Shown: positions 26,257-37,473 of the stretch, in pieces
Position numbering within the stretch: the first letter of the stretch is position 1
How the letters are laid out: each line of letters opens with the position of its first letter
Assembly: GCF_016592155.1 (NCBI RefSeq)
Contig: NZ_AP024237.1
Location: forward strand, 3,844,001 to 3,908,000
Reading direction: 5' to 3'
DNA from: Mycobacterium heckeshornense
GTDB taxonomy: Bacteria; Actinomycetota; Actinomycetes; Mycobacteriales; Mycobacteriaceae
Length of the DNA stretch: 64,000 nucleotides
Made by a program: the position numbers and the translations under genes
Notes under the pieces: generated by a model
What the model was told of the DNA's origin: nothing
The model's database searches: none
Seen by the model: only the letters and a program-made list of their open reading frames with translations

Positions 26257-26728
26257 CACAGCAGCGCGTGGACCTGTCGCACGCGCGGAATGTCGTAGAA
26301 CTCCAACGGATCTTGTGACACCGACTCGATGATCAGCGTGCCCGCGCGCAGCATCCGGTCGACGATGCCGTGCCGGAACTCCACGTGAAAGATCCGGGCC
26401 AGCGGGATGTCGATTCCGCTGCCCGCCAACACCCCGTGCCGAAACATCACCCGTCGGTCAGTGATGACGAAATGTGTTGTCAGCCAAGCCAAGAACGGCC
26501 ATACAGCGAGCCAGCCGACCATCACCAGCCAGATCGCCCAGATGACCCCGAAGATGACGTTCTTGGCGCTCGGGTCCCAGGGCCTGGTGTTGACGAATCC
26601 GGCGACGAACGACGCCAGACCGGTCGCCAGGAGGAGCACGGTGACCGCACCGACCAGGCGCTTCCAGTGGGGATGGCGGTGCAGCACCACCTGCTCGCCG
26701 TCGGCCAGCACGTTGTCGGGGTAGCGCA

Positions 26729-26729
<1 letters not shown>
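26211..26729 (-). CDS. PH-domain membrane protein (Rv3278c-type)
   Basis: 172 residues with two transmembrane segments (VGAVTVLLLATGLASFVAG and VIWAIWLVMVGWLAVWPFL) followed by a bacterial PH-like (YdbS-type) domain containing HFVITDRRVMFRHGVLAG and IPLARIFHVEF. Same length as Rv3278c. The function is unknown; family members are probably lipid- or membrane-associated scaffolds. It starts one base from the birA stop, so it is in an operon with birA. Confidence 0.9.
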
Positions 26730-29449
<2,720 letters not shown>

Positions 29450-29453
<4 letters not shown>

Positions 29454-30088
29454 CCCGCCTGGTGCTCGGGTCAGCCTCACCGGGCCGGCTCAAAGTATTA
29501 CGCCAGGCCGGCGTCGAGCCACTGATCCGCGTATCCGGCGTCGACGAGGATGCGCTCACCGCCGAACTCGGCCCGAACGCCTCACCCGCACAGGTCGTCT
29601 GCGCGCTGGCCCGCGCCAAAGCCGAGCGGGTCGCGAACGGTCTGCATAGCGCGCTCGCCGCGGATTGCGTTGTGATCGGCTGTGATTCGATGCTGCACAT
29701 CGACGGCCGGTTGTGCGGCAAACCCGGCTCGGCCGACGAGGCGCGCCGGCAGTGGCAGGCCATCGGTGGCCGGTCCGGGCGGCTCTACACCGGGCACGCG
29801 GTGCTGCGGCTGGTCGACGGCGAGACGGATGGGCGGGCCGACGAAGCAGCCACGACCACAGTACATTTCGGCATGCCCACACCGGAAGACGTGGCCGCCT
29901 ACGTCGACAGCGGCGAACCGCTGCAGGTGGCCGGCGGATTCACCATCGACGGTCTGGGTGGCTGGTTCGTCGACGGGGTCGACGGCGACCCGTCCAATGT
30001 GATCGGCTTGAGTTTGCCGCTGACGCGTGTTCTGTTGCAGCGTGTCGGCGTCTCGGTGGCCGCGTTGTGGGAGGCCAATCCGCTGTAG
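29450..30088 (+). CDS. maf: Maf-family nucleotide pyrophosphatase
   Basis: 212-residue Maf/ham1-like enzyme that hydrolyses non-canonical or modified nucleoside triphosphates. The N-terminal [18 protein letters not shown] is the substrate-binding signature; further conserved parts are [12 protein letters not shown] and [19 protein letters not shown]. The ATG at 29450 overlaps the accE5 stop, so an upstream in-frame ATG at 29366 is discounted. It matches Rv3282 in position. Confidence 0.94.
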
Positions 30089-30097
30089 GCTCGAGGT

Positions 30098-30991
30098 GTG
30101 CCGCTGCCAGAAGATCCCAGCCCAACCCTCGCCGGCTACGCCCACCCTGAACGCCTGGTCACCACCGACTGGCTGGCCGCCAACCTGGGCAGACCCGGGC
30201 TTGCCATCGTCGAATCCGACGAAGACGTCCTGCTCTACGACGTCGGCCATATTCCCGGCGCGGTCAAAGTCGACTGGCACACCGACCTTAATGACCCGCG
30301 GGTGCGCGACTACATCAACGGTGAGCAGTTCGCCGACCTGATGAACCGCAAGGGCATCGCCCGCGACGACACCGTGGTGATCTACGGCGACAAGAGCAAC
30401 TGGTGGGCGGCCTATGCGCTGTGGGTGTTCACGTTGTTCGGCCACCCGGATGTCCGGCTGCTCAACGGCGGACGCGATCTATGGCTGGCCGAGGGCCGCG
30501 AGACCACGCTGGACGTGCCGAACAAGACCTCGACCGGCTATCCGGTGGTGCAGCGCAACGACGGTCCGATCCGCGCGTTCAAAGAAGACGTCCTGGCCTC
30601 CCTGGGCGCGCAGCCGCTGATCGACGTGCGCTCACCGGAGGAGTACACCGGCAAGCGCACCCACATGCCCGACTACCCCGAAGAAGGTGCGCTGCGGGCG
30701 GGTCACATCCCCACCGCGGTGCACATCCCGTGGGGCAAGGCGGCCGACGAAACCGGGCGGTTCCGCAGCCGCGACGAACTCGACAAGCTCTACGGCTTCA
30801 TCAAGCCCGACGACAAGACGATCGTCTACTGCCGCATCGGTGAGCGCTCCAGCCACACCTGGTTCGTGCTGACCCATTTGTTGGGCATCCCCGGCGTGCG
30901 CAACTACGACGGGTCGTGGACGGAGTGGGGCAACACCGTGCGGGTGCCCATCGTTGCCGGCGACGAGCCGGGAGAAGTACCTGCCCGATGA
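30098..30991 (+). CDS. sseA: Thiosulfate sulfurtransferase SseA
   Basis: 297-residue two-domain rhodanese, the same length as Rv3283. The inactive N-terminal domain spans about 20-145, and the catalytic C-terminal domain carries the active-site loop CRIGERSS with Cys at about residue 245. It transfers sulfur from thiosulfate or a similar donor and is linked to oxidative-stress defence in mycobacteria. The GTG start lies 9 bases after maf. Its stop overlaps the SufE-like gene (ATGA), pointing to linked sulfur-trafficking roles. Confidence 0.95.
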   Translation: MPLPEDPSPTLAGYAHPERLVTTDWLAANLGRPGLAIVESDEDVLLYDVGHIPGAVKVDWHTDLNDPRVRDYINGEQFADLMNRKGIARDDTVVIYGDKSNWWAAYALWVFTLFGHPDVRLLNGGRDLWLAEGRETTLDVPNKTSTGYPVVQRNDGPIRAFKEDVLASLGAQPLIDVRSPEEYTGKRTHMPDYPEEGALRAGHIPTAVHIPWGKAADETGRFRSRDELDKLYGFIKPDDKTIVYCRIGERSSHTWFVLTHLLGIPGVRNYDGSWTEWGNTVRVPIVAGDEPGEVPAR

Positions 30992-31440
30992 GCCTGCCCG
31001 CGCCGCTGGCCGAGGTGGTGTCCGACTTCGCCGAAGTCCAGGGCCAGGACAAGCTGAGGCTTTTGCTGGAATTCGCCGACGAATTGCCGCCGCTGCCAGC
31101 CGAGTTGGAAGAGGCGGCGATGGAACCGGTGCCCGAGTGCCAGTCCCCACTGTTCATGCACGTCGACGCCAGCGATCCGCAGCGGGTGCGGCTGCATTTC
31201 TCCGCCCCGGCCGAAGCGCCCACCACCCGCGGGTTCGCCTCGATCTTGGCCGCCGGCCTCGACGAACAACCCGCGGCCGACATTCTGGCCGTGCCGGAAG
31301 ATTTCTATGACGACCTGGGTCTGGCGGCACTGGTCAGCCCGCTGCGGCTGCGCGGGATGGCGGCCATGTTGGCCCGTATCAAACGTCGGCTCCGCGAGTC
31401 GGATGGGGGACTGGCCAGCCCGGCGCGGAACCGCGGTTAA
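30988..31440 (+). CDS. SufE-like sulfur acceptor (Rv3284-type)
   Basis: 150-residue SufE family protein, which accepts sulfur and stimulates cysteine desulfurase or passes sulfur to partner enzymes. The conserved Cys lies in [13 protein letters not shown] near residue 50; the core [13 protein letters not shown] and [20 protein letters not shown] are typical. The start is the ATG overlapping the sseA stop. Next to a rhodanese it probably forms a sulfur relay, known as SufE_Mtb-like in M. tuberculosis. Confidence 0.92.
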   Translation: MSLPAPLAEVVSDFAEVQGQDKLRLLLEFADELPPLPAELEEAAMEPVPECQSPLFMHVDASDPQRVRLHFSAPAEAPTTRGFASILAAGLDEQPAADILAVPEDFYDDLGLAALVSPLRLRGMAAMLARIKRRLRESDGGLASPARNRG

Positions 31441-31491
31441 ACTCCCCCTGACAAACTTGTAAGAAATTCTCTTAGAGACGCAGGAGGCGCA

Positions 31492-33288
31492 GTGCCCAGT
31501 CACGCCAGCTCGCGGATCGCCAAGGTCCTGGTCGCAAATCGTGGGGAGATCGCGGTCCGGGTGATCCGCGCGGCCCGCGACGCGGGCCTGCCGAGCGTGG
31601 CGGTGTACGCCGAGCCCGACGCCGACGCACCGCACGTACGGCTGGCCGACGAGGCCTTTGCGCTGGGTGGACAGACGTCGGCGGAATCCTACCTGGACTT
31701 CGGTAAATTGCTCGACGCCGCCGAGAAGTCCGGCGCCAACGCGATCCACCCCGGCTACGGGTTCTTGAGCGAGAACGCCGATTTCGCGCAGGCCGTCATC
31801 GACGCGGGGCTGATCTGGATCGGGCCCAGCCCGCAGTCGATCCGCGACCTCGGCGACAAGGTCACCGCCCGCCACATCGCCGCCCGCGCGCAGGCTCCGC
31901 TGGTGCCCGGTACCCCCGACCCGGTCAAAGACGCCGACGAGGTGGTGGCCTTCGCCCGGGAGCACGGGGTGCCGATCGCGATCAAGGCCGCGTTTGGCGG
32001 CGGCGGCAAGGGCCTGAAGGTAGCCCGCACCATCGAGGAAATTCCCGAGCTGTACGACTCCGCGGTCCGCGAAGCCGTCGCGGCGTTCGGCCGCGGCGAG
32101 TGCTTCGTGGAGCGCTACCTGGACAAGCCGCGCCACGTCGAGGCCCAGGTGCTCGCCGACATGCACGGCAACGTGGTGGTGGCCGGACTGCGGGACTGCT
32201 CGCTGCAGCGCCGCTACCAAAAGCTGGTCGAGGAGGCCCCAGCGCCCTTCCTGACCGACGCGCAACGCAAGGAGATTCACCAGGCGGCCAAACGCATCTG
32301 CCGAGAAGCCCACTATCACGGCGCCGGCACCGTCGAGTTCCTCGTCGGTCAAGACGGGCTGATCTCGTTCCTGGAGGTCAACACCCGGCTGCAGGTCGAG
32401 CACCCGGTCACCGAGGAGACCGCCGGCATCGACCTGGTATTGCAGCAGTTCAAGATCGCCAACGGCGACAAGCTCGACATCACCGAGGATCCGGTGCCGC
32501 GCGGGCATGCCTTCGAGTTCCGCATCAACGGCGAAGACGCCGGGCGCAACTTCCTGCCCGCGCCGGGGCCGGTAACCAAGTTCCACCCGCCGTCGGGGCC
32601 GGGTGTGAGGCTGGATTCGGGGGTGGAGACCGGCTCGGTTATCGGCGGGCAGTTCGACTCCATGCTGGCCAAGCTGATCGTGTACGGGGCCAACCGCGCC
32701 GAAGCGCTGGCCCGGGCCCGCCGCGCGCTCGACGAGTTCGAGGTCGAGGGCCTGGCCACGGTGATCCCGTTCCACCGGGCGATCGTGCGCGACCCGGCGT
32801 TCATCGGGGACGAGAACGGCTTTTCGGTGCACACCCGCTGGATCGAAACCGAGTGGAACAACACCATCGAGCCGTTCAGCGGCGGCGAACCGCTCGACGA
32901 GGAAGACGCGCGCCCACGCCAGAAGGTGGTCGTCGAGGTCGGCGGCCGCCGGCTCGAGGTGTCGCTGCCCGCGGATCTGGCGCTGTCCAACGGCGCCGGT
33001 CCCGACCAAGCCGGTGTTATTCGGCGCAAACCCAAGCCCCGAAAACGCGGCGCGCTGGCGGGCGCGGCGGCCTCTGGTGACGCGGTGACCGCCCCCATGC
33101 AGGGCACCGTGGTCAAGGTCGCCGTCGAAGAGGGCCAGGAGGTCACCGCCGGCGACCTGGTCGTGGTGCTGGAGGCGATGAAGATGGAAAACCCGGTCAC
33201 CGCGCACAAAGACGGCACCATCACCGGTCTGGCCGTCGAGGCCGGGGCCGCGATCACCCAGGGCACGGTACTGGCCGAGATCAAGTAA
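31492..33288 (+). CDS. accA3: Acyl-CoA carboxylase alpha subunit AccA3 (biotin carboxylase + BCCP)
   Basis: 598-residue biotinylated subunit shared by the acyl-CoA carboxylases that feed fatty and mycolic acid synthesis. It has a biotin carboxylase half with [18 protein letters not shown] at the start, the ATP-grasp glycine loop [15 protein letters not shown] and [14 protein letters not shown], and a C-terminal biotinyl domain with EAMKMENP; the biotinylated Lys is residue 564. It starts at GTG 31492 behind a strong AGGAGG site. It matches Rv3285 in length and position, with accD5 and birA nearby. Confidence 0.98.
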   Translation: MPSHASSRIAKVLVANRGEIAVRVIRAARDAGLPSVAVYAEPDADAPHVRLADEAFALGGQTSAESYLDFGKLLDAAEKSGANAIHPGYGFLSENADFAQAVIDAGLIWIGPSPQSIRDLGDKVTARHIAARAQAPLVPGTPDPVKDADEVVAFAREHGVPIAIKAAFGGGGKGLKVARTIEEIPELYDSAVREAVAAFGRGECFVERYLDKPRHVEAQVLADMHGNVVVAGLRDCSLQRRYQKLVEEAPAPFLTDAQRKEIHQAAKRICREAHYHGAGTVEFLVGQDGLISFLEVNTRLQVEHPVTEETAGIDLVLQQFKIANGDKLDITEDPVPRGHAFEFRINGEDAGRNFLPAPGPVTKFHPPSGPGVRLDSGVETGSVIGGQFDSMLAKLIVYGANRAEALARARRALDEFEVEGLATVIPFHRAIVRDPAFIGDENGFSVHTRWIETEWNNTIEPFSGGEPLDEEDARPRQKVVVEVGGRRLEVSLPADLALSNGAGPDQAGVIRRKPKPRKRGALAGAAASGDAVTAPMQGTVVKVAVEEGQEVTAGDLVVVLEAMKMENPVTAHKDGTITGLAVEAGAAITQGTVLAEIK

Positions 33289-33319
33289 CCGCGACACACC
33301 AGACCGCCGGGCCAGCGCC

Positions 33320-33346
33320 GTTGTCGGTCGCGCGGCACCCGGGTAG
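33320..33346 (+). promoter_or_regulatory. Possible SigF-type promoter for the STAS gene
   Basis: GTTG at 33320 and GGGTAG at 33341-33346 with a 17-base spacer approximate the mycobacterial SigF consensus (GGTTT, 15-17 bases, GGGTAT). It lies about 130 bases upstream of the STAS gene. The -35 is imperfect. Confidence 0.35.
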
Positions 33347-33478
33347 GGTTTTCAACAGGTTGAGGTCACAGCCGCCCGGACAACGTCAACGGCGTGCAGG
33401 GGCCAACTCCCTGCCGTAAGGGCATCTTCTGTTTGACGTGATCCACAGGACGAATTCTCGTCGACTGATGGAGCCACG

Positions 33479-33928
33479 ATGTCTGTCGTGAGAACCGCCG
33501 GATTGGCGGGCGCAGCCTTGGGCGTGGACCCCGCGTGCCGGCCCCGGGAAAGTCGCACCGCACGTTTCACCGCCCATTGCGGCCCGTCGGCCGCCGTGGT
33601 CGCCGTGCACGGCGAGCTCGATGCCGCCAATGCCGGCCGCCTCGCGGAGTACGCGCAGCAGTGCGCCGCCGTCGCCAAATGGTTGATATTGGATCTCAGA
33701 GGCGTGCATTTCTTTGGAACAGCGGGCTTTTCGGCGCTGCACACGACCAACGTGTGGTGTGCCGGCGCTGATGTGCGGTGGGCGGTCGTGCCCAGCCACG
33801 CGGTGTCTCGGTTGTTGCGGATCTGCGACCCCGAACACGCGCTGCCGATCGTGGACTCGGCGGAAGCGCTGCTGAACCCTGCGGACGAGCCGCACCGCCT
33901 ACTCCAGCTGATCTCGCAATCGCGCTAA
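33479..33928 (+). CDS. STAS-domain anti-sigma factor antagonist candidate
   Basis: 149-residue STAS protein. The domain spans about residues 35-145 with AVVAVHGELDAANAGRLAEY and KWLILDLRGVHFFGTAGFSAL; the loop where partner-switching antagonists carry the phosphorylated Ser/Thr reads FFGTAGF, with Thr in that region. It lies immediately after accA3 and converges on sigF, overlapping its 3' end by 30 bases. H37Rv has no such gene at this place. A natural role would be to bind RsbW and free SigF, but which anti-sigma factor it binds cannot be read from sequence. Confidence 0.88.
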   Translation: MSVVRTAGLAGAALGVDPACRPRESRTARFTAHCGPSAAVVAVHGELDAANAGRLAEYAQQCAAVAKWLILDLRGVHFFGTAGFSALHTTNVWCAGADVRWAVVPSHAVSRLLRICDPEHALPIVDSAEALLNPADEPHRLLQLISQSR

Positions 33929-34687
33929 GGACTTCGCCAGCAGGCGCGACACATGCATCTGCGAGATGCCGACGCGCTCGGCGATTTGCGTCTGTGTCAT
34001 TGACTCGAAAAACCTGAGCACCAATACCGTTCGTTCGCGCTCCGGCAGCGCATCCAGCAGCGGACGTAGCGCCTCACGGTTTTCAATCCGCTCCAGACCG
34101 GCGTCCACGTCGCCGAGAGTGTCGGCGATAGCGCGGGCGTCTTCGTCGGCGTTGTTGCCGCCGCTATCGATCGACAACGTATTGTAGGAACTACCGGCAA
34201 CCAGTCCCTCGACGATCTCGGTGCGGTCCATGTCGAGTTCGTCGGCGAGCTCGGTAGCGGTGGGCGCGCGGCCGAGCCGTTGCGACAAGTCGGCGGTAGC
34301 CGTGCCGAGCCGCAGGTGCAGTTCTTTCAGACGCCGCGGCACCTTGACCGACCAGCTGTTGTCACGAAAGTGCCGCCGGACCTCCCCCATAATCGTGGGC
34401 ACCGCGAACGAGACGAAGTCCGAGCCGGCGTCGACGTCGAAGCGGACGACCGCGTTGACGAGCCCGACCCGGGCCACCTGCACGAGGTCGTCGCGCGGTT
34501 CGCCGCGGCCCTCGAACCGGCGGGCAATGTGGTCGGCCAGCGGCAGGCAACGCTCCACAATCTTGTCGCGCTGCCGCTGGAATTCCGGCGAGTCGGGCAG
34601 GAGGCCAGCCAGCTCGCGGAACATGTCCGGAACGTCGGCATACTCGTTCGGTCGTGAGCCAGAATTGCCGACAGCTCGCGCTGTCAC
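33899..34687 (-). CDS. sigF: Alternative sigma factor SigF
   Basis: 262-residue group 3 (SigB/SigF-type) sigma factor controlling stationary-phase and envelope stress genes. Region 2 includes RCLPLADHIARRFEGRGEP and FAVPTIMGEVRRHFRDNSW; region 3 LGRAPTATELADELDMD; region 4 SMTQTQIAERVGISQMHVSR. The GTG at 34687 begins VTARAVGNSG, matching the H37Rv SigF start; upstream in-frame sequence is the rsbW gene read in another frame. It overlaps rsbW by 4 bases (GTGA), so sigma and anti-sigma factors are co-translated. Confidence 0.97.
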   Translation of the reverse strand: MTARAVGNSGSRPNEYADVPDMFRELAGLLPDSPEFQRQRDKIVERCLPLADHIARRFEGRGEPRDDLVQVARVGLVNAVVRFDVDAGSDFVSFAVPTIMGEVRRHFRDNSWSVKVPRRLKELHLRLGTATADLSQRLGRAPTATELADELDMDRTEIVEGLVAGSSYNTLSIDSGGNNADEDARAIADTLGDVDAGLERIENREALRPLLDALPERERTVLVLRFFESMTQTQIAERVGISQMHVSRLLAKSLARLRDQLE

Positions 34688-35118
34688 CTGGCGGAGCCTG
34701 CCCGTCGCGCGGTCAGCTTGATCCCGAACACGCCGGGGCCCTCGGGCTGGCTGCCGTCGCGGAAAGTCTGAACGCCGTCGGTAAGCGACGTCAGCACGTG
34801 CCAGCTGAAGCTGCCGGGTGTCAGCACGTCGTAGGTCTGGCAGGTCGCCGACGCCTCCACCACCAGCTCGTCGTCTCGCGGGTCGACCACCAGCACCAAT
34901 GTCGCGTCCGGTGTGGCTGAGCGGATCAGCCTGGTACACACCTCGTCGACCGCCAGCCGCAGATCGGCCACCGCGTCGAAATCAAGGTCTTCAAATGTGC
35001 CGACCGCGCCGACGAGGGTGCGCAGAACCGCCAGGTTCTCCAGCCGCGCGGCGACCCGGAGCTCGACGGCGCGGTCGCCTCGTTGCTGCTTTTCACCACG
35101 GGCTTCGGCATCGGTCAT
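34684..35118 (-). CDS. rsbW: Anti-sigma F factor RsbW (UsfX)
   Basis: 144-residue GHKL-type anti-sigma factor that holds SigF inactive. Motifs: AVELRVAARLENLAVLRTLV and LDFDAVADLRLAVDEVCTRL (the N-box-like ATPase helix). The ATG at 35118 matches the H37Rv length. An ATG at 35175 behind a strong GGAGG site would add 19 residues and is a real alternative; it would overlap the SigF-like promoter of the divergent small membrane gene. Upstream partner of sigF in a two-gene operon. Confidence 0.93.
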   Translation of the reverse strand: MTDAEARGEKQQRGDRAVELRVAARLENLAVLRTLVGAVGTFEDLDFDAVADLRLAVDEVCTRLIRSATPDATLVLVVDPRDDELVVEASATCQTYDVLTPGSFSWHVLTSLTDGVQTFRDGSQPEGPGVFGIKLTARRAGSAR

Positions 35119-35165
35119 GTGGTCTCCCAGCAGTGTGTGACCGAGATTATCCCCGCTGTCGAGCC

Positions 35166-35191
35166 GGTTAGTCATGACCACCTCCGGGTAA
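35166..35191 (+). promoter_or_regulatory. SigF-type promoter of the small membrane gene
   Basis: GGTTA (35166-35170), 15-base spacer, GGGTAA (35186-35191): close to the SigF consensus. The ATG of the next gene is 10 bases after the -10 element, so the transcript would be nearly leaderless. Confidence 0.55.
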
Positions 35192-35200
35192 TCCGCCCTC

Positions 35201-35350
35201 ATGGGCGAGGCTGATACCACCGACCGGGCCCGCACCCGCCGATTCGGGCGCGTCGCATTGATCGCGGTCACCACGCTGGTGGTGTTGATCCTGGTTGCCG
35301 GGAGCGTCTATGTCATCGCGTTCGTGATCTTGTCGCCGATGATGGGGTAA
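35201..35350 (+). CDS. 49-aa single-pass membrane protein next to rsbW
   Basis: Small protein beginning MGEADTTDRARTRRFGRV, then one strong hydrophobic segment (about 18-44, with VALIAVTTLVVLILVAG) and a short PMMG tail. The charged N-terminus followed by a single helix predicts an inner-membrane protein with its N-terminus inside. It is divergent from rsbW and sits directly behind a SigF-like promoter, so it probably belongs to the SigF regulon. The function is unknown; it is easily missed because of its length. Confidence 0.72.
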   Translation: MGEADTTDRARTRRFGRVALIAVTTLVVLILVAGSVYVIAFVILSPMMG

Positions 35351-35447
35351 CCACGGTATCGCGACAGAGCTGACCGCCTGCGAACTGATCATCGTGCACA
35401 GTCCATACCCGCTCACCGTCATCTGTAATCAGGGATGTCCGGGTGCT

Positions 35448-35474
35448 GGTTTCAGCGGACCCGCGCACGGGTAG
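35448..35474 (+). promoter_or_regulatory. SigF-type promoter of the acidic small protein gene
   Basis: GGTTT (35448-35452), 16-base spacer, GGGTAG (35469-35474): the best match to the SigF consensus in this window. The ATG at 35484 follows 9 bases after the -10. Confidence 0.65.
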
Positions 35475-35483
35475 GTGACAGGG

Positions 35484-35663
35484 ATGCCCGACCGCGATCG
35501 TTGCGACGAGATCCCGGTCGCTGACGCCGTCGAACAGAACCAAGACACCGCGCCACAGCCCGCCGCCGTCGACCCGGCGGACGCGCCGATGGAGGCGAAC
35601 CCACCCGATTGGCAAGAACAGCTGCAGGAAGTCCCCGAAGACGACGAAGAGTACCGGGAGTAA
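35484..35663 (+). CDS. 59-aa acidic small protein
   Basis: Strongly acidic peptide beginning MPDRDRCDEIPVADAVEQN and ending PEDDEEYRE, with a DWQEQLQEVPED segment. It resembles the small acidic DAxEQ-type proteins found in many mycobacteria, whose function is unknown. It could also start at ATG 35475. It has a SigF-like promoter directly upstream and a hairpin (35685-35704) after its stop. Confidence 0.75.
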   Translation: MPDRDRCDEIPVADAVEQNQDTAPQPAAVDPADAPMEANPPDWQEQLQEVPEDDEEYRE

Positions 35664-35684
35664 GCGGGAGCCCGCGGGTTTGCC

Positions 35685-35704
35685 GGTTTCCTGCGAGGGA
35701 AACC
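35685..35704 (+). terminator. Hairpin after the acidic small protein gene
   Basis: GGTTTCC and GGAAACC arms around a 6-base loop, within a larger CGGGTTT/AAACCCG pairing. No U-run. Probable partial terminator or processing site. Confidence 0.45.
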
Positions 35705-35816
35705 CGTGCGGAGCCGGGGATCCAGGTGCGCACGCCGCTCCTGATGCTCGATTGAGAAACTCCCGCTCAAGCAAAGGGCGGACGGCTGAACACATTTGGG
35801 CAAGCAAAGGAGAGAG

Positions 35817-36062
35817 ATGACCGACAAGAGTGGTCTCGGCGAGGCGGTCCGCGGCGTCGTTGAGGCCGTCAAAGGCCTGGGCAAGGAAGTCCTCGGCACC
35901 GTGGCCGGCCGCAGCGATATGGCTCGCGAGGGCCGGGCTCAGCAAGACAAGGCCAGGGCCCAACGCGAGGCAGCCCGCAAGGAAGCCGAAGCCGAAAAGG
36001 CGCGCGCCGAAGCCAAAATCGAAGAGCAGCGTCAGAAGAGCAGTCAACAGCGCGAGCAGTAG
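35817..36062 (+). CDS. CsbD-like stress protein / microaggregate-binding protein type
   Basis: 81-residue highly charged helical protein. The N-terminus MTDKSGLGEAVRGVVEAVKG followed by LGTVAGRSD resembles CsbD-like proteins and mycobacterial microaggregate-binding protein; the rest is a long Ala/Glu/Lys/Arg helix (QQDKARAQREAARKEAEAEK). ATG 35817 is chosen because of the AAAGGAGAGAG site just upstream. CsbD is a general-stress protein under sigma-B in Bacillus, so SigF control is expected here. A strong hairpin follows the stop. Confidence 0.82.
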   Translation: MTDKSGLGEAVRGVVEAVKGLGKEVLGTVAGRSDMAREGRAQQDKARAQREAARKEAEAEKARAEAKIEEQRQKSSQQREQ

Positions 36063-36083
36063 CGGCTAGCTACCACAGCTGCC

Positions 36084-36116
36084 GAAGGTCCGACCGCCGC
36101 AGGCGGTTGGACCTTC
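36084..36116 (+). terminator. Strong intrinsic-type hairpin
   Basis: 15-base stem with one mismatch (GAAGGTCCGACCGCC with GGCGGTTGGACCTTC) and a GCA loop, beginning 22 bases after the CsbD-like stop. A short T-poor tail is typical of mycobacteria. Confidence 0.7.
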
Positions 36117-36174
36117 TGCGTTCATACTGCTGACTCCCGCCGTGCAGCTGTGTTGCGACCTACGCTTGACTGTC

Positions 36175-36570
36175 ATGAACATCGCGATGGGCCGAGTCCT
36201 GCTGCGGGCGGTGGTGCTTACGGGAGCGTGGGGAACAGGACTGCTGGTAGCGGCGTGGGTGGTTCCGAACGTGTCGTTGTCGGCGTCAGGATTCGTCGTT
36301 GCCGTAGCGGTGTTTTCGATCGCGCAGGCGATTCTGTCGTGGTGGATCTTCAAGTTGCCGCGCGCGTATGGGTCGTTGCTCCTGGGCGGCGTCGGTCTGG
36401 CATTGACTCTCATCGCGTTGAGTCTCGCCTCAGTGTTTACCCACGGGTTCAGCATCTGCGGCGGGGCATCCTGGATTGCGGCGACGCTGGTGGTGTGGCT
36501 GGTGACGACGCTGGGAGCGATTTTGCTGCCCGAAGTTCTTGTCCGCCGACGTGGCCTGACCGGTGAGTAG
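36175..36570 (+). CDS. Four-helix membrane protein (phage holin 4_2-like / YvlD-type)
   Basis: 131 residues with four hydrophobic segments: VVLTGAWGTGLLVAAWVV, FVVAVAVFSIAQAILSWWIF, LLLGGVGLALTLIALSLAS and WIAATLVVWLVTTLGAILL. The layout resembles the holin-like superfamily 4_2/YvlD membrane proteins of unknown function. ATG 36175 is preferred to 36142 since the extra residues are unrelated. It sits in the SigF-adjacent plus-strand block of small envelope proteins. Confidence 0.75.
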   Translation: MNIAMGRVLLRAVVLTGAWGTGLLVAAWVVPNVSLSASGFVVAVAVFSIAQAILSWWIFKLPRAYGSLLLGGVGLALTLIALSLASVFTHGFSICGGASWIAATLVVWLVTTLGAILLPEVLVRRRGLTGE

Positions 36571-36624
36571 CATTTGCCGTAGCGCATCGCACTGTTATCT
36601 CGCCCGACGAAGGAGGGAGAGGTA

Positions 36625-36936
36625 GTGGGAGATAGGCATCACGATCCGACGGATTACTTCCGGACCACCCAGCCGCATGCCGGGATCACGATGAAGGACA
36701 ACCTGTTTTGGCCCGGGCACATCTTGCTGGTCGTCGCGATATTCGGGGTGGTCAGCACTGTGGCCGCCGCCGCGTATGGGCATTACGAGTGGCTGGCCAC
36801 CACTGGTCTCGTCGCCGCGCTGGGAACCATCAACGGAGCGCTGTGGCTCATCTTGGAGCGTCGCCGGGTGATCCGGATCGACGAGCAATGGCGTGCCGCA
36901 CACCCCGGTAGCCGGGCGGGCCAGCACGTCGGCTGA
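36625..36936 (+). CDS. usfY: UsfY family membrane protein
   Basis: 103 residues beginning MGDRHHDPTDYFRTTQPHAG, two transmembrane segments (HILLVVAIFGVVSTVAAAA and TTGLVAALGTINGALWLI) and a basic C-terminus. It resembles UsfY (Rv3288c), the gene next to usfX-sigF in M. tuberculosis. Here it is on the plus strand, 1.5 kb from rsbW, whereas in H37Rv it is on the same strand as usfX-sigF. GTG start with AAGGAGGGA upstream. The function is unknown. Confidence 0.82.
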   Translation: MGDRHHDPTDYFRTTQPHAGITMKDNLFWPGHILLVVAIFGVVSTVAAAAYGHYEWLATTGLVAALGTINGALWLILERRRVIRIDEQWRAAHPGSRAGQHVG

Positions 36937-36937
36937 T

Positions 36938-37324
36938 TCAGCCGCCAAGTGCCGGCCCGGCGATCGGCGGTGCACCCATCGTCAGCGTCAGCAACATCAG
37001 CATCAGCAAAAACCAGCCGGCGCCCTGCCATCCCCACCAGGTGCCGCGATCGCGCCACACACGGTAGGTGCGAACAAAAGCCCAGACGCCTGCCGCCAAC
37101 AAAATGGCGGGCGCGCCGAACGCCAGCAGCGCCCGCTGCGGCGCCCCGCAGGCCACCGAGTCGACGGCCATCGCACCCTTACAGGTGCTGACCCACAGCG
37201 CCGCCACGACAAGAAACCCGATGCCGGCCGCCGCGGCCAGGACCGCGAATCGCACCGCGGCCTGGACCTCCCTGTCCTCATGGCCGAGGTGGTCGCCCCG
37301 TGAATGCTGACGCGGGTTTTGCAT
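36938..37324 (-). CDS. Transmembrane protein (Rv3289c-type)
   Basis: 128 residues with three hydrophobic segments: FAVLAAAAGIGFLVVAAL, LLAFGAPAILLAAGVWAFV and GWFLLMLMLLTLTMG. Same strand and order as Rv3289c downstream of lat in H37Rv. It converges end-to-end on usfY with a single base between stops. The function is unknown. Confidence 0.8.
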   Translation of the reverse strand: MQNPRQHSRGDHLGHEDREVQAAVRFAVLAAAAGIGFLVVAALWVSTCKGAMAVDSVACGAPQRALLAFGAPAILLAAGVWAFVRTYRVWRDRGTWWGWQGAGWFLLMLMLLTLTMGAPPIAGPALGG

Positions 37325-37473
37325 GGTCGATCACTATCCTGCGCGGGTTGCTCTTAGTCCATCGTCTGATCCGGCGCATCAGTTACACCGGCACCGACGC
37401 CTGCCGACCCTGACCGCTCAGAGCAGGCATCGGATACCCGTCGGTTAGCGCAGCTAAACCGACCCCGGCCGGC

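Noticed and set aside
30904..33297. A 797-codon minus-strand open frame opposite sufE-like/accA3, and similar long antisense frames elsewhere (for example opposite purK and lat)
   Set aside because: High-GC codon bias leaves the antisense frame free of stops; the translations are Arg/Gly/His-rich with no recognisable domains, while the sense strands encode clear enzymes.
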